Shown: positions 40,241 through 50,972, counted from the first letter of the stretch. The stretch is 64,000 bases of DNA from Microcebus murinus (GCF_040939455.1 NC_134119.1:11520501-11584500), one strand, 5' to 3'. Made by a program: numbers and translations. Notes: a model not told the origin generated them from the letters alone.

Positions 40241-41010
40241 TGGGCTCCCGAAAGGACTTAGAGCTGCGCGCCACCACGTGCGCTGCAGACCTCGGCTGTG
40301 ATTGCTCGGACCGCTCTGCCGGCTCGCCTTGGGCGCGTCCTGTCATCATGGCTCTCTGGGGACTTCTAGCCAACTTAAGATAGGAGAGAGGGACAGTCTG
40401 GCAGGCAGAGTTTTAGAGACTTAAAAATCACAGGACAGACCCACTTCCATGAAAAGCAGGGAAAGGGCCGGTTCAGGCCCCGCTCCGACAAAAGGAGGCG
40501 CTCGCGGAGATTTTATGGGCCGACCTTGCCGTCTCCCCCCCCCCCCCCGGCCCCATCTCCGTGGCAGCCCCACACAATGCATGAAAGAGCAGAGAACAGA
40601 AGGAGCGGTTTCTGGTGCTGTCCTATAGCATGGCCTTATGTCCTTTGATATTCCAAATGGGACGACAGCTACCAGGTAGTTCCACGTTCCATGAAAAACA
40701 TATAAGATCCCGAATTAAGGGAAAACATCTATTCTCCGTCTTTGCCAACTTCGCCCCCAACACAGAGGCTCTGGGGGCGGATCTGATTAACAGAGGCTTC
40801 TCTCTCAAGTGGGGAAGAGCCGGAGCCCGTTCTCCGCTATTCTAGCTGGAGAGGCTGGGAGCACTGGGGGGGAGTCAGCAGATGAAGTCTCTGACCTGAT
40901 TTATTGGCCCTCCTTAAAATAACCCCCAGGCCTCTCTGTTATTATTAAAGCTCTACATCTGGATTTTGGGTCCCTGCAGGGCTCAGGAAATTACTTCCAA
41001 GTTGAGAAGA
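40241..41010. promoter_or_regulatory. Repeat-free block, candidate conserved DNA
   Basis: No interspersed repeat recognised in 770 bp; a C homopolymer sits at 40535-40549. The part at 40895-40990 (CTGACCTGATTTATTGGCCC, TTAAAATAACCCCC, CTGTTATTATTAAAGC) is AT-rich, complex and CpG-poor like many conserved non-coding elements. Role is inferred. Confidence 0.3.
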
Positions 41011-41014
41011 TGCT

Positions 41015-41485
41015 CTATGAATCTACTGCTGCATAACAAACCACCCCCCGCCCCGAGAACCTAGTGGTTTAAAACAAAATCCCCCATTTATTTGCTCACA
41101 AATCTGCAGTGTAGGCAGCGATGGGCAGGGCTCATCCATTTCTGCTCTGCTCATGGCATGGGCCGGGGGCTCAACTGGGGCTCCCCGGCCTGGCTGCACA
41201 ATTGACGCTGTCAGTTCCTCTCCACTGGGTGGCTTGAGTTTCCTCATGGCCCAGTGTCTGGGTTCCAGGAGTGATCACACCAAGAAACACGAAGTGAAAG
41301 ATGCCAGTTTCTCAAGGTCTGGGTCCCAAAACTGGCGCCATGTCATTTCTGCCGTATTCCACCAAATTTGGGCTCTCCCAAATTTAAGCAGGGGGAGGGG
41401 TGGCCAAATCTCACCTCTTGATGGAGGAGTGTCAGAGAATGTGGGGGGCTATGTTTTGAGACTCGTAGCTTGTCAGTAGCTCAGG
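41015..41485 (+). repeat. Old dispersed repeat, family F
   Basis: CTACTGCTGCATAACAAACC, CCTAGTGGTTTAAAACAAAATC, CATTTATTTGCTCACAAATCTGC, TGGGCAGGGCTCATCC, and CACCTCTTGATGGAGGAGTG. A common mammalian repeat order; database name not certain. Confidence 0.65.
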
Positions 41486-42084
41486 GGGAAGATGTTCCGC
41501 AGGACTGTTAAACCATAACAGCCTTGTCCTAGAACAAGACATTTCTTAGAACTTCGCATTGGCCAAAGTTGGTTTGGGCCAGATTTCATTTTGCCTGTGT
41601 GGGCCAAGTGTGAAGCAGGTCCCTAGCTCGTCTCCTCTCTGTCCTCAGGCCTGTGTCCCTGCTCCACCCGAGGGGCTGTGTATTTGGACATCCAGGCCCT
41701 TTTGCCCAACCTTGGTCAAGTGTCTTCTCAGAACTGGGAGACCCACGACTGGGTCAGCAGGACAGCTGCAGGACGTGGCTGCTCTGGGGCCCTCGAGCGC
41801 CCACTCTAACAGAGTCCAGAGACGTTTCCAAACACATCTTCCCTCGCCTCTCACTAGAGCTTTTAGAAGCAAAGGACCCGAGGTCTCTGGACACCTCCCC
41901 AGGAACACAGTGGCAGTGCGTGTGACCTCAGCCTGAGCTCATGGTGCTGCATGACTGGCCGCTTTGTCATTGGATGACCTAGAACCCTTGTTTCTTTCGG
42001 GCCCGACCACAGGCCTGTGCTTGTCTGCGTGGTTGTCTCAGCAGAGAATTGCCAAGGCCCGTGTCCTCTGAGCATCTTTTCTCG
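41486..42084. other. Unassigned DNA
   Basis: No family recognised. Confidence 0.45.
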
Positions 42085-42250
42085 GATTCAGGGTGAGCAG
42101 ACCAGAGTTTGAGGGCTGACTTCTCCTCTTAGTGGCGTTCTCCTCTTAGTGCGTTAGGCAAGGCACTTCACTTCTCTGAGCCTCAGTTTCCTTTTCTGGC
42201 AGGAAAGTATGGAGCTCAAAGTTTCCTTTGAGTCCCAAAAGTTCTCACTG
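42085..42250 (+). repeat. MIR SINE with a 17-bp internal duplication
   Basis: GGCAAGGCACTTCACTTCTCTGAGCCTCAGTTTCC is the core. In the head, TTCTCCTCTTAGTGGCG (42121-42137) is repeated at 42138-42153 with one base missing. Confidence 0.8.
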
Positions 42251-42494
42251 TGTTTGTTTGACTGCCTTGAGGAAATGGAGTGCGCTTTGCTTCTAACCAC
42301 AAAAATACACTGACCAGTGGGTATCGTTGCTGCCGTCAGCTGGACGTGTGGCCAGCACGTAGACTGTCAGCCCACAGGACGCAGGTTGCATTTCTTGCAG
42401 AGAAAGACCCAGGAGGCATTTCAGAGCCCGCTGGCCCGGGCACAGTCCTGAGGAGCCTGTCTGGAGACCTGGAATTCACTCGTTTGTTCTTCCA

Positions 42495-43205
42495 ACCAGT
42501 CTTTATTTAGCATCTGCTACATGCCAGCCCCTTGCTAGGTGCCGAGGGTATCGCAAGCAAGAAAAGAGACAAAGACTCACAGTTCATGCAGCTTGTGTTC
42601 TAGGAAGAAGAGAAGAACAATAGAGTAAGACACAATTAAATCTATAATATAGACCCACAGATGTAGAACATCAGGAGTAAGGGGAGCGGTGTTGATGGGG
42701 GGTTGGATGTCATTTGAAATAGAGTTGTCAGGGAATGTGACATTCTAGCAGAGACCTGGGGATGTGACATTTGAGCAGAGACCTGAAAGAAGCAAGGAAT
42801 GGAGACAGGTGTACATTTGGGGCGGGTGTTCTGGGCAGAGACGCACAGCAAGTGCAAGGGCCCTGGGGCTGGGGCACGCCTGGTGTAGCAGCCAGGCCAG
42901 TGTGGCTGGAGGGGACTGGGTATAGGGAGGAGTGGACAGGCGTAAGGCCAGCGAGGTAAGGAGGGGCCAGGCCCTGCAGGGCCCTGTGGGCTACTGTACA
43001 GACTGTGGCTTTTGTCCTGAGAACCCTGGGAGACGTGGGGGTGTTCTGAGCAAAGAAGAGTGCCCTGATCTGGCTCGGGTCCTGGAACCCTCTGGACGAA
43101 CGTGGAGAATGGACTGCGCTGCGCTGTAGGGGCCAGGACAGAAGACAGTGAGGGGGCGACTGCGACAGTCCGGGCAGGAGAGGGCGGTGGCCGAGCTCAG
43201 GGCAT
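42495..43205 (-). repeat. L2 LINE, long antisense copy
   Basis: TTTATTTAGCATCTGCTACATGCC, GTGACATTTGAGCAGAGACCTGAAAG, AGCAAGTGCAAGGGCCCTGG, GGCCAGTGTGGCTGG, AGGGCCCTGTGGGC, and CGACAGTCCGGGCAGGAGAG. It spans about 700 bp of the L2 3' half. A local repeat of GATGTGACATTTGAGCAGAGACC-like text lies at 42735-42785. Confidence 0.92.
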
Positions 43206-44430
43206 ATCTGTGGGGGTGGTGAGAGGCGGGCAGGTTCCAGACAGCGCTTGAAGGCAGACCTGGCAGGTTCCCTGTCGCTGGTGGCTCACGGTGCCTCCCC
43301 CATCACCAGGTGTGGCAGGCCAGACTAGAGTCATCTGGCCTCTGCCCGGCACTCGGCACACCTGTGACAAGGGCCCCTCCCACCATGCCCGGGGCACCAA
43401 GGCACCGACTAGGCCCACCCGGGCTGGCTTTGCCAGGCGGCGTCTCAGACAGAGCTCTGCGCTGGAGACCTCACTGCGTGTGAGCGAGACACCGGCGGCA
43501 CGGGGTCGGTGGACAGCGGAGGTGATGCTCACGAATGGGTTAAGTACGTACACGTTATTAATAGTGCCATTCTGTCGTCTCCACCGTCACGTGGGCTCGT
43601 GGGAAACTTTGACCCTGATTCAGGTCAGGCCACGGCCATGGCTAAGTCAACATCTCCACTTTAACACAGTGACTACAAACCTGGGCTCTGGAGTCGTTCA
43701 GAAACGGGGAGAGCTCCTGGCTCAGCACAGCAAGCCAGGGAAGGGGCAGCTGTTTCCAGAAGGGGCAGCTTACAAAGCCACAAGCGCCCCCCCCCAGTCC
43801 GAAGCAAGACCAGCCTCGCAGGCTAGAAATTCTCTCTCGCCACAGCCAGCAGGGCCATGTCCCCCGGGAAAGCCTGGCCCTGCCTCTGCGCCCTGTGCCC
43901 TGGCGAGCTTGTCGCCAACCCCCGGGAGCAGCCAAACGTGGGACTGTGGGCTTCCATCGCTCCTGGGAATTCAGGCTCTCTGTCCCTGTTCTGGGCGCCG
44001 CCCTCAGCTCTCCCCCTTCCCTAAGGAGAACGGGGACAGGCTCCCCTCGGGCCAAGAGAAGCCTGGAAGACTTCCATTTTTTGAGGCTCCTGGAATATTA
44101 ATTTAAGAAGAAAACAAACAAAAAACAAAGACGTCCCCAAAGTTGTGGTACCTTTAAAATGTCAAATTGGACAAACTGTAGACTCACCCTACACAAACTG
44201 ACAGTGCGAAGTGAGAGTGGGGCTCACAAGGTGACCGCGCTCCAGTCCCTTTATCTATATGTTTGTATTCTGAGTGCGCGGAGTTCCGTAGGAGCGGCTC
44301 AGTGCGGGAGGCAGGGGGAGCATCGTTTGATGAGCCCCGTCTTTCCTCATGGCTGTCACTCTGTCCCCGTTTGTGTACGTAACCCATTTAGAGATAAGGT
44401 CAAAATTCTAAAAATACTGAAATGTCAGTT
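43206..44430. other. Repeat-poor DNA
   Basis: No interspersed repeat recognised in 1.2 kb. Contains the longest frame of the window (43291-44106, plus, 271 codons). The protein is Pro/Arg/Ser-rich with no domain I know, and the minus strand is also open over part of it. 44100-44440 is AT-leaning and complex. Confidence 0.4.
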
Positions 44431-44434
44431 TTCT

Positions 44435-44900
44435 GAATAGGTAATATATTTTCTTAGCATGAACGTCAAAGTGTTCAAAAGGGCACACAGTGCAAAGTCC
44501 TCTCCCTCCCTGTCCCCCAGCCACCCAGCCCTCCTCCCCAGAGGCAGCCACCATTACCAATTTCTTCTAGTCCCTTCCGGAAATAATAGATCCATATATA
44601 ATTAAACCCATATATGTGCATATTCTTTTTTCTTTGTTCTGTTGAGATGGGAGTTATTTATACATACCATGCTCACCTTGCTGTGTTTTCTAATAGTATA
44701 CCTTGGGACTGTTCCCTGTTTATGCATTTTGAGCCACCTCTGCTCTTTTTACAGCTGCGTAGTATTCCACTGTGTGGATGGCCCAGGGTCAATTCAACTT
44801 TTCCTCTGCTGGTGGACACTGAGATTGTTTCCAAACTTTTTGACTGAGTAAGCAGTGCTGCAGTGAAAACTCTTATACCTGTATCATGAAAACTCTTGTT
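44435..44900 (-). repeat. Old L1 LINE 3' region, antisense
   Basis: AGAGGCAGCCACCATTACC, CAGCTGCGTAGTATTCCACTGTGTGGATG, TTGTTTCCAAACTTTTTGAC, AGCAGTGCTGCAGTGAAAAC. Confidence 0.78.
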
Positions 44901-44979
44901 TAAGCTGCCTTAGGGATGTGAGGCCTGGGCAGAATGGCACCCCCTCTTGCCCACCCTCAACCCCTTCCTGGGAGCTGAG

Positions 44980-45200
44980 GCCTGCGTGAGGAGGGTCAAC
45001 ACAGAGTGGGGGAGAGCACTCCCAGGAGAGGGAACTGCAATGCAAAGGCCCTGCGGTAGAAATGAGCTCATTGTACTGGGAGAACGGCAAGAAGGCCATG
45101 TGGCTGCAGTGGAACATGAGAGGGGAGAGCAGGATATGGGGTCAGAGAGGGCTTTGGGGGACAGGTGGGGCACGGTGAGGCAGGAGGGAGCGAATGAACG
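44980..45200 (-). repeat. L2 LINE fragment, antisense
   Basis: GGGAACTGCAATGCAAAGGCCC, ACGGCAAGAAGGCCATGTGGC, AGCAGGATATGGGGTCAGAG. Confidence 0.8.
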
Positions 45201-45569
45201 AGCCAGGTATATGATAAGTGTAAAGACATCATCTTGCAAGAGGCAGGCGTGACTTCTGGTTGCCGCAAAGGCTGGCAGCGCCTCCCCTCCTGGGTCCCCT
45301 AGACCTTTCCCCAAGGTCCCCCACAGAGAAGAAAGAGCCCTGCGCCCTGTCACGGGGCTGGGCTCTGATCTCCCATTGCGTCAGCTGCCCTGGCCTCCCT
45401 GTCGTCTCTATGTGCCCAGGGCACCTGCTGCTCTCTGGGCTCCTTCCTCCGCCATCTCTGCATGGTCAGCCTCTCTGTCTCAGCCCGCAGGTCACCTTCT
45501 TAGGCCACCCGATATCAAGTTGCTCCCCACTTCATGCCCCCACCCACCTGCCCCATCCTCTAGCTGTTT
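45201..45569. other. Unassigned DNA
   Basis: May hold sense L2-like text near 45380-45500, too weak to call. Confidence 0.4.
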
Positions 45570-45790
45570 GGAGCCACAGGGAAGCGTGGTGGTTAACAGC
45601 TTGAGTTCCAGGGACAGGCTGCCTGGGTGGAACCCGGCTCTGCCAGAGGAGCCACGAGCGACCTGCCTTACAGCTCGTTCCCTCGTGGGCTGAAGGTGAC
45701 AAGGGCACCCACCTCTCAGGCTAGAGCAGGATTCAACAGCAAATGCACGCAAACCATCCTGAATGGCACCTGGCACAGAGGGTCCTGCAA
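45570..45790 (+). repeat. MIR SINE
   Basis: GCGTGGTGGTTAACAGCTTG, GGCTGCCTGGGTGGAACCCGG; the core is degraded and the 3' side has AATGGCACCTGGCACAGAG. Confidence 0.75.
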
Positions 45791-45904
45791 AAGCTTAGCT
45801 GTTTGCTTTTCCACCCGGGGCCCATCTCCGTCTTCAGTGGGCTGTCTGTCTCCCCTCTGAACCATGCGGGAAGCGGGTGTTGCCAGTCGGGTTCAGCCCT
45901 AAGC

Positions 45905-46200
45905 CCCAAGTGATGTCTAAACAGACCTTGAAGGAAGAGCTGGAGTTAGCCCAGGTGGGGAGAGCGGAGAGAGCGCAGCCCATGTGCAACCCCCAGGACC
46001 AGACTGGTGTGGGGCGGGGCAGGAGTGTGGGAAAGGAGGTGTGTTGGCAGTAGTCAGATCCCAGAGGGCCTGCAAGCCTCACTGAGGAATTTGGATTTAT
46101 CTAAAGGCACCGGGGAGCCACAGAAGGCTCTAAAGCAGAGGAGGGACAGGATTAGATTTTGTAGAAAGAGGCTTGGGATTCCCTGGGAGGAGGGGTCAGA
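45905..46200 (-). repeat. L2 LINE fragment, antisense
   Basis: CTGGTGTGGGGCGGGGCAGG, GAGGAATTTGGATTTATC, GCCACAGAAGGCTCTAAAGCAGAGGAGGGACAGGATTAG. Confidence 0.82.
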
Positions 46201-46234
46201 GTGAGAGCATTATTGCCTTTCGTGAGTCAGACAG

Positions 46235-46430
46235 ACTCTGTCTCTAGCTCACTCTCTCCCTCCCTCCCTCCCTTCTTCCTCCTTTCTTTCCCTCCTCCTC
46301 CTTCCTTCTCTCCCTTTTTTCTCCTACTTTCTCTCCTCTCCTATCATATCCTCTCCCACCCACTCTCCTCTCTCCCTCCCTCCTTCTCTGCCTCCTCCCA
46401 CCTCCTCCCTGAGCAAAACTGTAATTCCTC
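46235..46430 (+). repeat. Polypyrimidine tract, CCTC/CTTC-type
   Basis: About 190 bp of almost pure C/T (TCCCTCCCTCCCTCCCTTC and variants). It mirrors as a polypurine strand and may form triplex DNA. Confidence 0.9.
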
Positions 46431-46669
46431 ACCCCCTCTGGCAGGCCCTGGCGCCCTCCCTGCCCTCCCTCCCGTACAGGTCATTATTTTAATTAAACTC
46501 TGGGATCTGTTTTACTAACCTGACATCTTGCTTAGGGAAACCAAAAGAGGAGTTGCCTGGGGCCAAGGAAGGGACTTGCCAGAGGCCTGTGGAAAGGTTT
46601 CCACCCACCCCTTTGTGGGAAGGGGCCTGAGCTCCAGGCCCAGCACTTAAAGCTGCAGCCGAGCTATTT

Positions 46670-46693
46670 TGTGTGTGTGTGTGTGTGTGTGTC
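46670..46693 (+). repeat. GT dinucleotide microsatellite
   Basis: About eleven GT units, abutting the antisense Alu where its tail and right-arm end should be. Confidence 0.93.
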
Positions 46694-46936
46694 GTGGCGT
46701 CAGCCTAGCTCACAACCACCTCAAACTCCTGAGCTCAAGCGATCCTCCTGCCTCAGCCTCCCAAGTAGCTGGAACTAAAGGCATGTGCCACGACACCCAG
46801 CTAATTTTTCTATTTTTAGTAGAGAGATGGGGTCTCACCCTTGCTCAGGCTGGTCTCATACTCCTGAGCTCAAGTGATCCTAGCCTTGGCCTCCCAGAGT
46901 ATTAGAATTACAGATACAGGCCACCACACCCAGCAA
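46694..46936 (-). repeat. Alu dimer, strepsirrhine type, antisense, one end missing
   Basis: Plus strand starts CGTGGCGTCAGCCTAGCTCAC and ends ACCACACCCAGC. About 45 bp at the tail side, including the poly(T), are absent and the GT array stands there. Confidence 0.93.
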
Positions 46937-46964
46937 CTTTCTCTTGAGGTTTAAATGAGTTAAC

Positions 46965-47150
46965 ACAGTGCTTTTCAAACTGATGGTCGCAAAATCAATT
47001 TAGTGGGCCACAACCACCATCGCAAACACAAGAACAGAAGACACTGGTGTGTGTTACCGCAATACAGATGTGTACTATGGGCGGAGCATTTATTTCAGGG
47101 TATGTGTGCTTGCTGGATTGTTTTGGAGCTGTACTTATTGCTTTCCCAGT
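46965..47150 (+). mobile_element. Old DNA-transposon fragment
   Basis: CTTTTCAAACTGATGGTCGC, AAAATCAATTTAGTGGGCCAC. This is one end of a known non-autonomous DNA element (the TTCAAACTGGTGGTCG start). Family name not certain. Confidence 0.5.
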
Positions 47151-47277
47151 CCAGAAGGCTTGAAAGCTACAATTAATGCACTTAGAAAAGTGCACACAGT
47201 AGGTGCTCAGACTGTGGTTGCTGATTTTTCTTGTGGTAGCAAGAAAAGATTTCCTGTTCATTTCACTGCAATGGGTT

Positions 47278-47330
47278 TTGCCCCATTTTACACATGGGGA
47301 GACTGAGGCTCAGAGAGGCTGTCCAAGGGC
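47278..47330 (-). repeat. MIR SINE core, antisense
   Basis: CATTTTACACATGGGGAGACTGAGGCTCAGAGAGG. Confidence 0.8.
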
Positions 47331-48009
47331 TACATGACCATGCTAAGCCATGAACCCTGGCCTGACCCGCCTGAGTACGGCCCAAACTCCCATCCAAAAT
47401 CTTCTGGAAGTCGAGGGATGATCAAACCAGACTGCCATGGTTTAAGGAGGGCCCTGGGCAGCCAGGGCCTGCAGGACTCACGGGAGAGGCTGGGCAGGGA
47501 CCCCAGGGGCTGGGCACCCTTGACTGTGGCCCTGGAGGTGGCATGAATCCCTGGCCTAGTGATCTTGCCTCTCCACCCTGCTCCCTAGCCCAGCCCATAG
47601 CTACCAAGGAAAACAAATGCCGGAAGGGAAAAGGCTGCAGGTTTTCTGCTTCCTCCTGGGCTTTCCAGAAACCTACAGATCTAGAAGAGAGCTCCATATG
47701 GGGCAGGGGAAGGTTGTGTGGCTGAAGCAGGGTGGGGTCTGCAGACCACAGGGGCTTCAGGAATATTCTGTGAGGCCGTGACCAAGGAACTAGTGCCTGG
47801 CTGAGAGGCGGGGGGCTGGGTCCCTGCCTTGGTTCTGCTGCGGCAGGGCTGTGGCTGGGGCAGTTCCGTCCCCCTCTGGACTTCAGCTTCTGCACCTGGA
47901 GCACAGGTGTCGTGGCGCCAATGATCCGCAGGAGCCATGCCGATTTCTAGAAGCTGCTCCCATAAGTCTGTGTTTCTAGTTCGGAGAGTTCGCTTCAACT
48001 TCCCTACTG
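47331..48009. other. Unassigned DNA
   Basis: A MIR core remnant may lie at 47870-47920 (CTTCAGCTTCTGCACCTGGAGC). Otherwise nothing recognised. Confidence 0.45.
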
Positions 48010-48770
48010 GGGAAGGTGTTGTATATTCATCCAGCCAACATTTACTGAGCACCTGCTGTGTACCGGGTAGCTGGGATGCAGAGGGCACCACGACAGACAC
48101 CCTGCCTTCTCGGGGAACCCGCATGCTCGTGCGTGAGACAGTCATCAAGTCGAGAAGGAAATGACCAGTGCTTTGAAAGCCCTGAGAAGGCTTATGGGAT
48201 AATACATGAGGGAAAAGTGGCTACTTCGCCAGGGTGGCCGGGAAGGCCCCCCTGGGGTGACATTTGAGCTGAAACCTGAAGGATGAGAAGGAAAGAGACG
48301 TGCAGAGATACCGGCGAGGAGCATTCCTAGCAGAGAGACCTGCGAGTGCAAAGGCCGGAGGCGGGAATCAGTCCAGGCGTTGAGGAGCAGCAGGGAGGCT
48401 GGTGTGGTGGGGGGGGGGCGCGAGGGGGAAGAGGGGGCGCAGCAGATCGGGCAGGGCCCTGAAGGCCGCATGAGGTGCTGGCTTTATTCCCGGTGTGCGG
48501 GGATGCAGGGAAGTGGCAGGATCAGTGATGGTTTCAGGAAGCTCATTCTGAGCGGAGAATGGACTGTGGTGAGGGGGACATGGGTACAGCAGCAGAGGTC
48601 CCTGCAGTGGTCCCGTGGGCTAGTCGGGGCCTGGCGGGGGTGGCCAGCGGAGGGGTCAGACTGGCCCAGACTTTTTTGACGGTAGAGCCGACAGGATTTG
48701 CGGACGGACGGGGAGGAATTGAGGAGGGCTCTCAGGTTCCTCGCCTGAAGATCTGAGAGGCTGGAGGTGC
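48010..48770 (-). repeat. L2 LINE, longest antisense copy
   Basis: CATCCAGCCAACATTTACTGAGCACC, GACATTTGAGCTGAAACCTGAAGG, GAGTGCAAAGGCCGGAGGC, GGAGAATGGACTGTGG, GACGGTAGAGCCGACAGGATTTGC. Broken by a G10 run at 48409-48418 with further G-runs to 48437. Confidence 0.93.
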
Positions 48771-49264
48771 CATGTGCCCCAAAACAGGAAAAGCCCAGGA
48801 AGGAGCAGGTGGTAGGGGATCAAAAGCTCGGTGTGGCCTCGTTAAGCGTGAGGAGCCCGCGCGACAGCCAAGTGTCACAATGAGCCTCCTCCCACCCGCC
48901 AGGCCCGGAGAGCCCCAGAGTGGGTGGAGGGCAGGCTGCCTGGTGGCGATTAATTCCCATGACCCAGTTCTGTCTTCTGTGGCTATCTGGGCCACCTGGA
49001 CGGCAGGGCCTCACCCCTCTGAGCCTGTCAGCCACCCCTAGCCTGGCCCGGCCCTTCCAGCTCTCCGGGCTACACTGCCGAGAGAGCGGGGAGGGGACCC
49101 ACCGTTCCCCTCCCACCGGCCCCCGTGCGAACTGAGTGTCCTGCTTCTTTGCCTTCGCTCTTGCCCCTCCCTGTGCCTGCAGCTCCCTCTCCCTCCTCCC
49201 CCCACACATCCTAGTTCTTCCCATCCTTTCACGCCGAGCCCAGGAGCCTCTAAGAAACCTTCCC
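48771..49264. other. Unassigned DNA
   Basis: No family recognised with confidence; 49140-49260 may be sense L2-like. Confidence 0.45.
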
Positions 49265-49480
49265 CGGCTTGGAATAATAAATAGGAACCCTGTGTTGAAC
49301 GCCTACTGTGCGCCAGGCTCCCCAAAGAGTGCTTTACCTTTCTGATGTCACCTCACCTTCGGAGGCAGACATCATCTCCATCTCACTGAAGAGAAAGCTA
49401 AGGTTCAGAGAGCTGACGTGACTATTTTGAGGTCATACAAGAGGAGTGGCAGAGATTTGAACCCTAGGATTTCTGTCACG
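49265..49480 (-). repeat. MIR SINE, near full length, antisense
   Basis: TGTTGAACGCCTACTGTGCGCC, GTGCTTTACCTTTCTGATG, GAGAAAGCTAAGGTTCAGAGAGC, GAGTGGCAGAGATTTGAACCC. Confidence 0.88.
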
Positions 49481-49504
49481 TTTCATAAAACATCTGAGGT
49501 ACTT

Positions 49505-49595
49505 ACTCAGCTTGAGGGACTCTGGGCTCCTTGAGGGCACAGACCGAGTTTGTTTAGTTTCTGTACCCCCGGGACAGCACAAGGTTTCCATGAAT
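49505..49595 (+). repeat. L2 LINE 3' end
   Basis: GGGCTCCTTGAGGGCACAGACC, GTTTCTGTACCCCCGGGACAGC. It leads directly into the GGAT tract. Confidence 0.75.
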
Positions 49596-49790
49596 GCTTG
49601 CCGGGTGGGTGGATGGATGGATGGATGGACGGACAGACAGATTAGTTGGGTGGTGGGTGGGTGAATGATAGATGAATGGATGATGCATGGATAGATGGAT
49701 GGATGATGAATATAGTGGCTGGATGGACAGGTAGATGGTGGATAAGTGGATGGATGGACAGATAGATGGATGGATAGGAAAAGAGAGATA
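49596..49790 (+). repeat. GGAT-type tetranucleotide tract
   Basis: GGATGGATGGATGGATGG with GGTG, AGAT and GACA variants over nearly 200 bp. Likely grown from the L2 GAATGA tail. Confidence 0.92.
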
Positions 49791-49849
49791 AGATTGATAT
49801 GAGGGAGAGAGAATTTCTAGCTGGGGCAAGTAGGAGGCACACTCTTCCT

Positions 49850-49955
49850 TTTTAAGGGAAAGCTCCAGCCATCTTCTCCCTTTACCCATGTCCCCCGGCC
49901 ACTCCTAGCTGCAAGGGAGGCTGGGAAACAGCCTTTATGGGGGGCAGCCTTGTTT
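49850..49955 (+). repeat. Family G fragment
   Basis: CACTCCTAGCTGCAAGGGAGGCTGGGAAAC then CAGCCTTTATGGGG matches the family G end seen at about 24510. Confidence 0.6.
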
Positions 49956-50034
49956 CCCTCTAACCCTCAGTGGCTCTGCAGCACCAAGGAAAGGAGAGAA
50001 TGGCTGATGGGGACACACTGCCCCCCTCACTATC

Positions 50035-50200
50035 CCTGGTATTTATTTTCCTTCACAGAACTCTCCACGATCTCATATTATCTTGTTTACTTGTTTACTG
50101 TCTGTCTCCCCACTGGAAAGTGAGCTCCACTGGGGCAGGAATCTTGACTGTCGCGTTTGCCACCGTGTCCCCAGCAGTACAAATCAGTAAGAATGAAGGA
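50035..50200 (+). repeat. L2 LINE 3' end
   Basis: ATTTATTTTCCTTCACAG, TTACTGTCTGTCTCCCCACTGG, AGTGAGCTCCACTGGGGCAGG, GTGTCCCCAGCAGTAC. Confidence 0.9.
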
Positions 50201-50719
50201 AGGAACTCGAGCTTTTTCCTTGCACACCAAATTTTTCTCGGATTTTTTCCGTCATCCTATGATCGCACCTGTGGAGAGATGACAGACATGTGCCGGCCTC
50301 ACGGACGCAGCAGTGCCGAGGGGGCGGCAAGCTCCTATTCGAGAAAAACACACTTTAGCTGGATGTCATTTAGGGAGTGTCACGTCAAAGTAATGTAACA
50401 AAAACACCAAACACGAGTGAGATGGAGCACAACTCGGGAGGGCGGGGAGGTGGAAGGTCCCCAGCAAGCCAGCAGCAGTCAGAAGTCATTACCCAGCCAG
50501 GCGCACCCTGGCCAGGCAGGGTCAGCGCCGGAAACCAGACTGCAAAGGCTGCCCAGAGCCGCAGCAGCTTGGTGGCTAACGGGCCAAGAAGCCCCCTCCA
50601 CCCTCCCAGCTCTTTCCCGCCTGGCCTCATACAGACCCAAAAAGATTCTGGTTTTAAGACATGAGGTCACTTGGTTCTTGAAAGGTGGCATATGCATCAG
50701 AGGCTCGTGTGGCTTCAAC
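50201..50719. other. Unassigned DNA
   Basis: No family recognised. Confidence 0.45.
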
Positions 50720-50955
50720 AAGGCAGTATAGTACTGTGGTTCACATCGTGGGCTCTGAACCCAGCCCTGCCCAAGTTCAAATCTCACGGCATCTTTTGCA
50801 GCAGAAACCAAAGGGTCTATAGAGACTAAATTATTTCCTGTCAGTGCTGTGGGACCTTGCACAAGGATCTTAATCTCTCTGAGCTTCCGTTTCCTTATCC
50901 GAAAAGAGGGCTGTAAAAACACGCCCATCTCCTCGGGATCCTGTGAGTTAATTAC
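50720..50955 (+). repeat. MIR SINE with an internal insertion
   Basis: Head GCAGTATAGTACTGTGGTTCACATCG, GCCCAAGTTCAAATC; core resumes at GTGGGACCTTGCACAAGGATC, GAGCTTCCGTTTCCTTATCC. About 40 extra bases lie between (50785-50845). Confidence 0.85.
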
Positions 50956-50972
50956 ATGCAGAGTGTCTAAAG

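Noticed and set aside
42495..43205. A separate unnamed repeat family shared by many minus-strand copies
   Set aside because: On reverse complement, its landmarks (CTCAGGGCCTTTGCACTTGC, CTCAAATGTCACC, AGTAGGTGCTCAATAAAT) are those of L2, so these are simply antisense L2.
43291..44106. 271-codon plus-strand frame as a protein gene
   Set aside because: No domain or family resemblance, low-complexity composition, no clear splice or promoter context, opposite strand partly open too.
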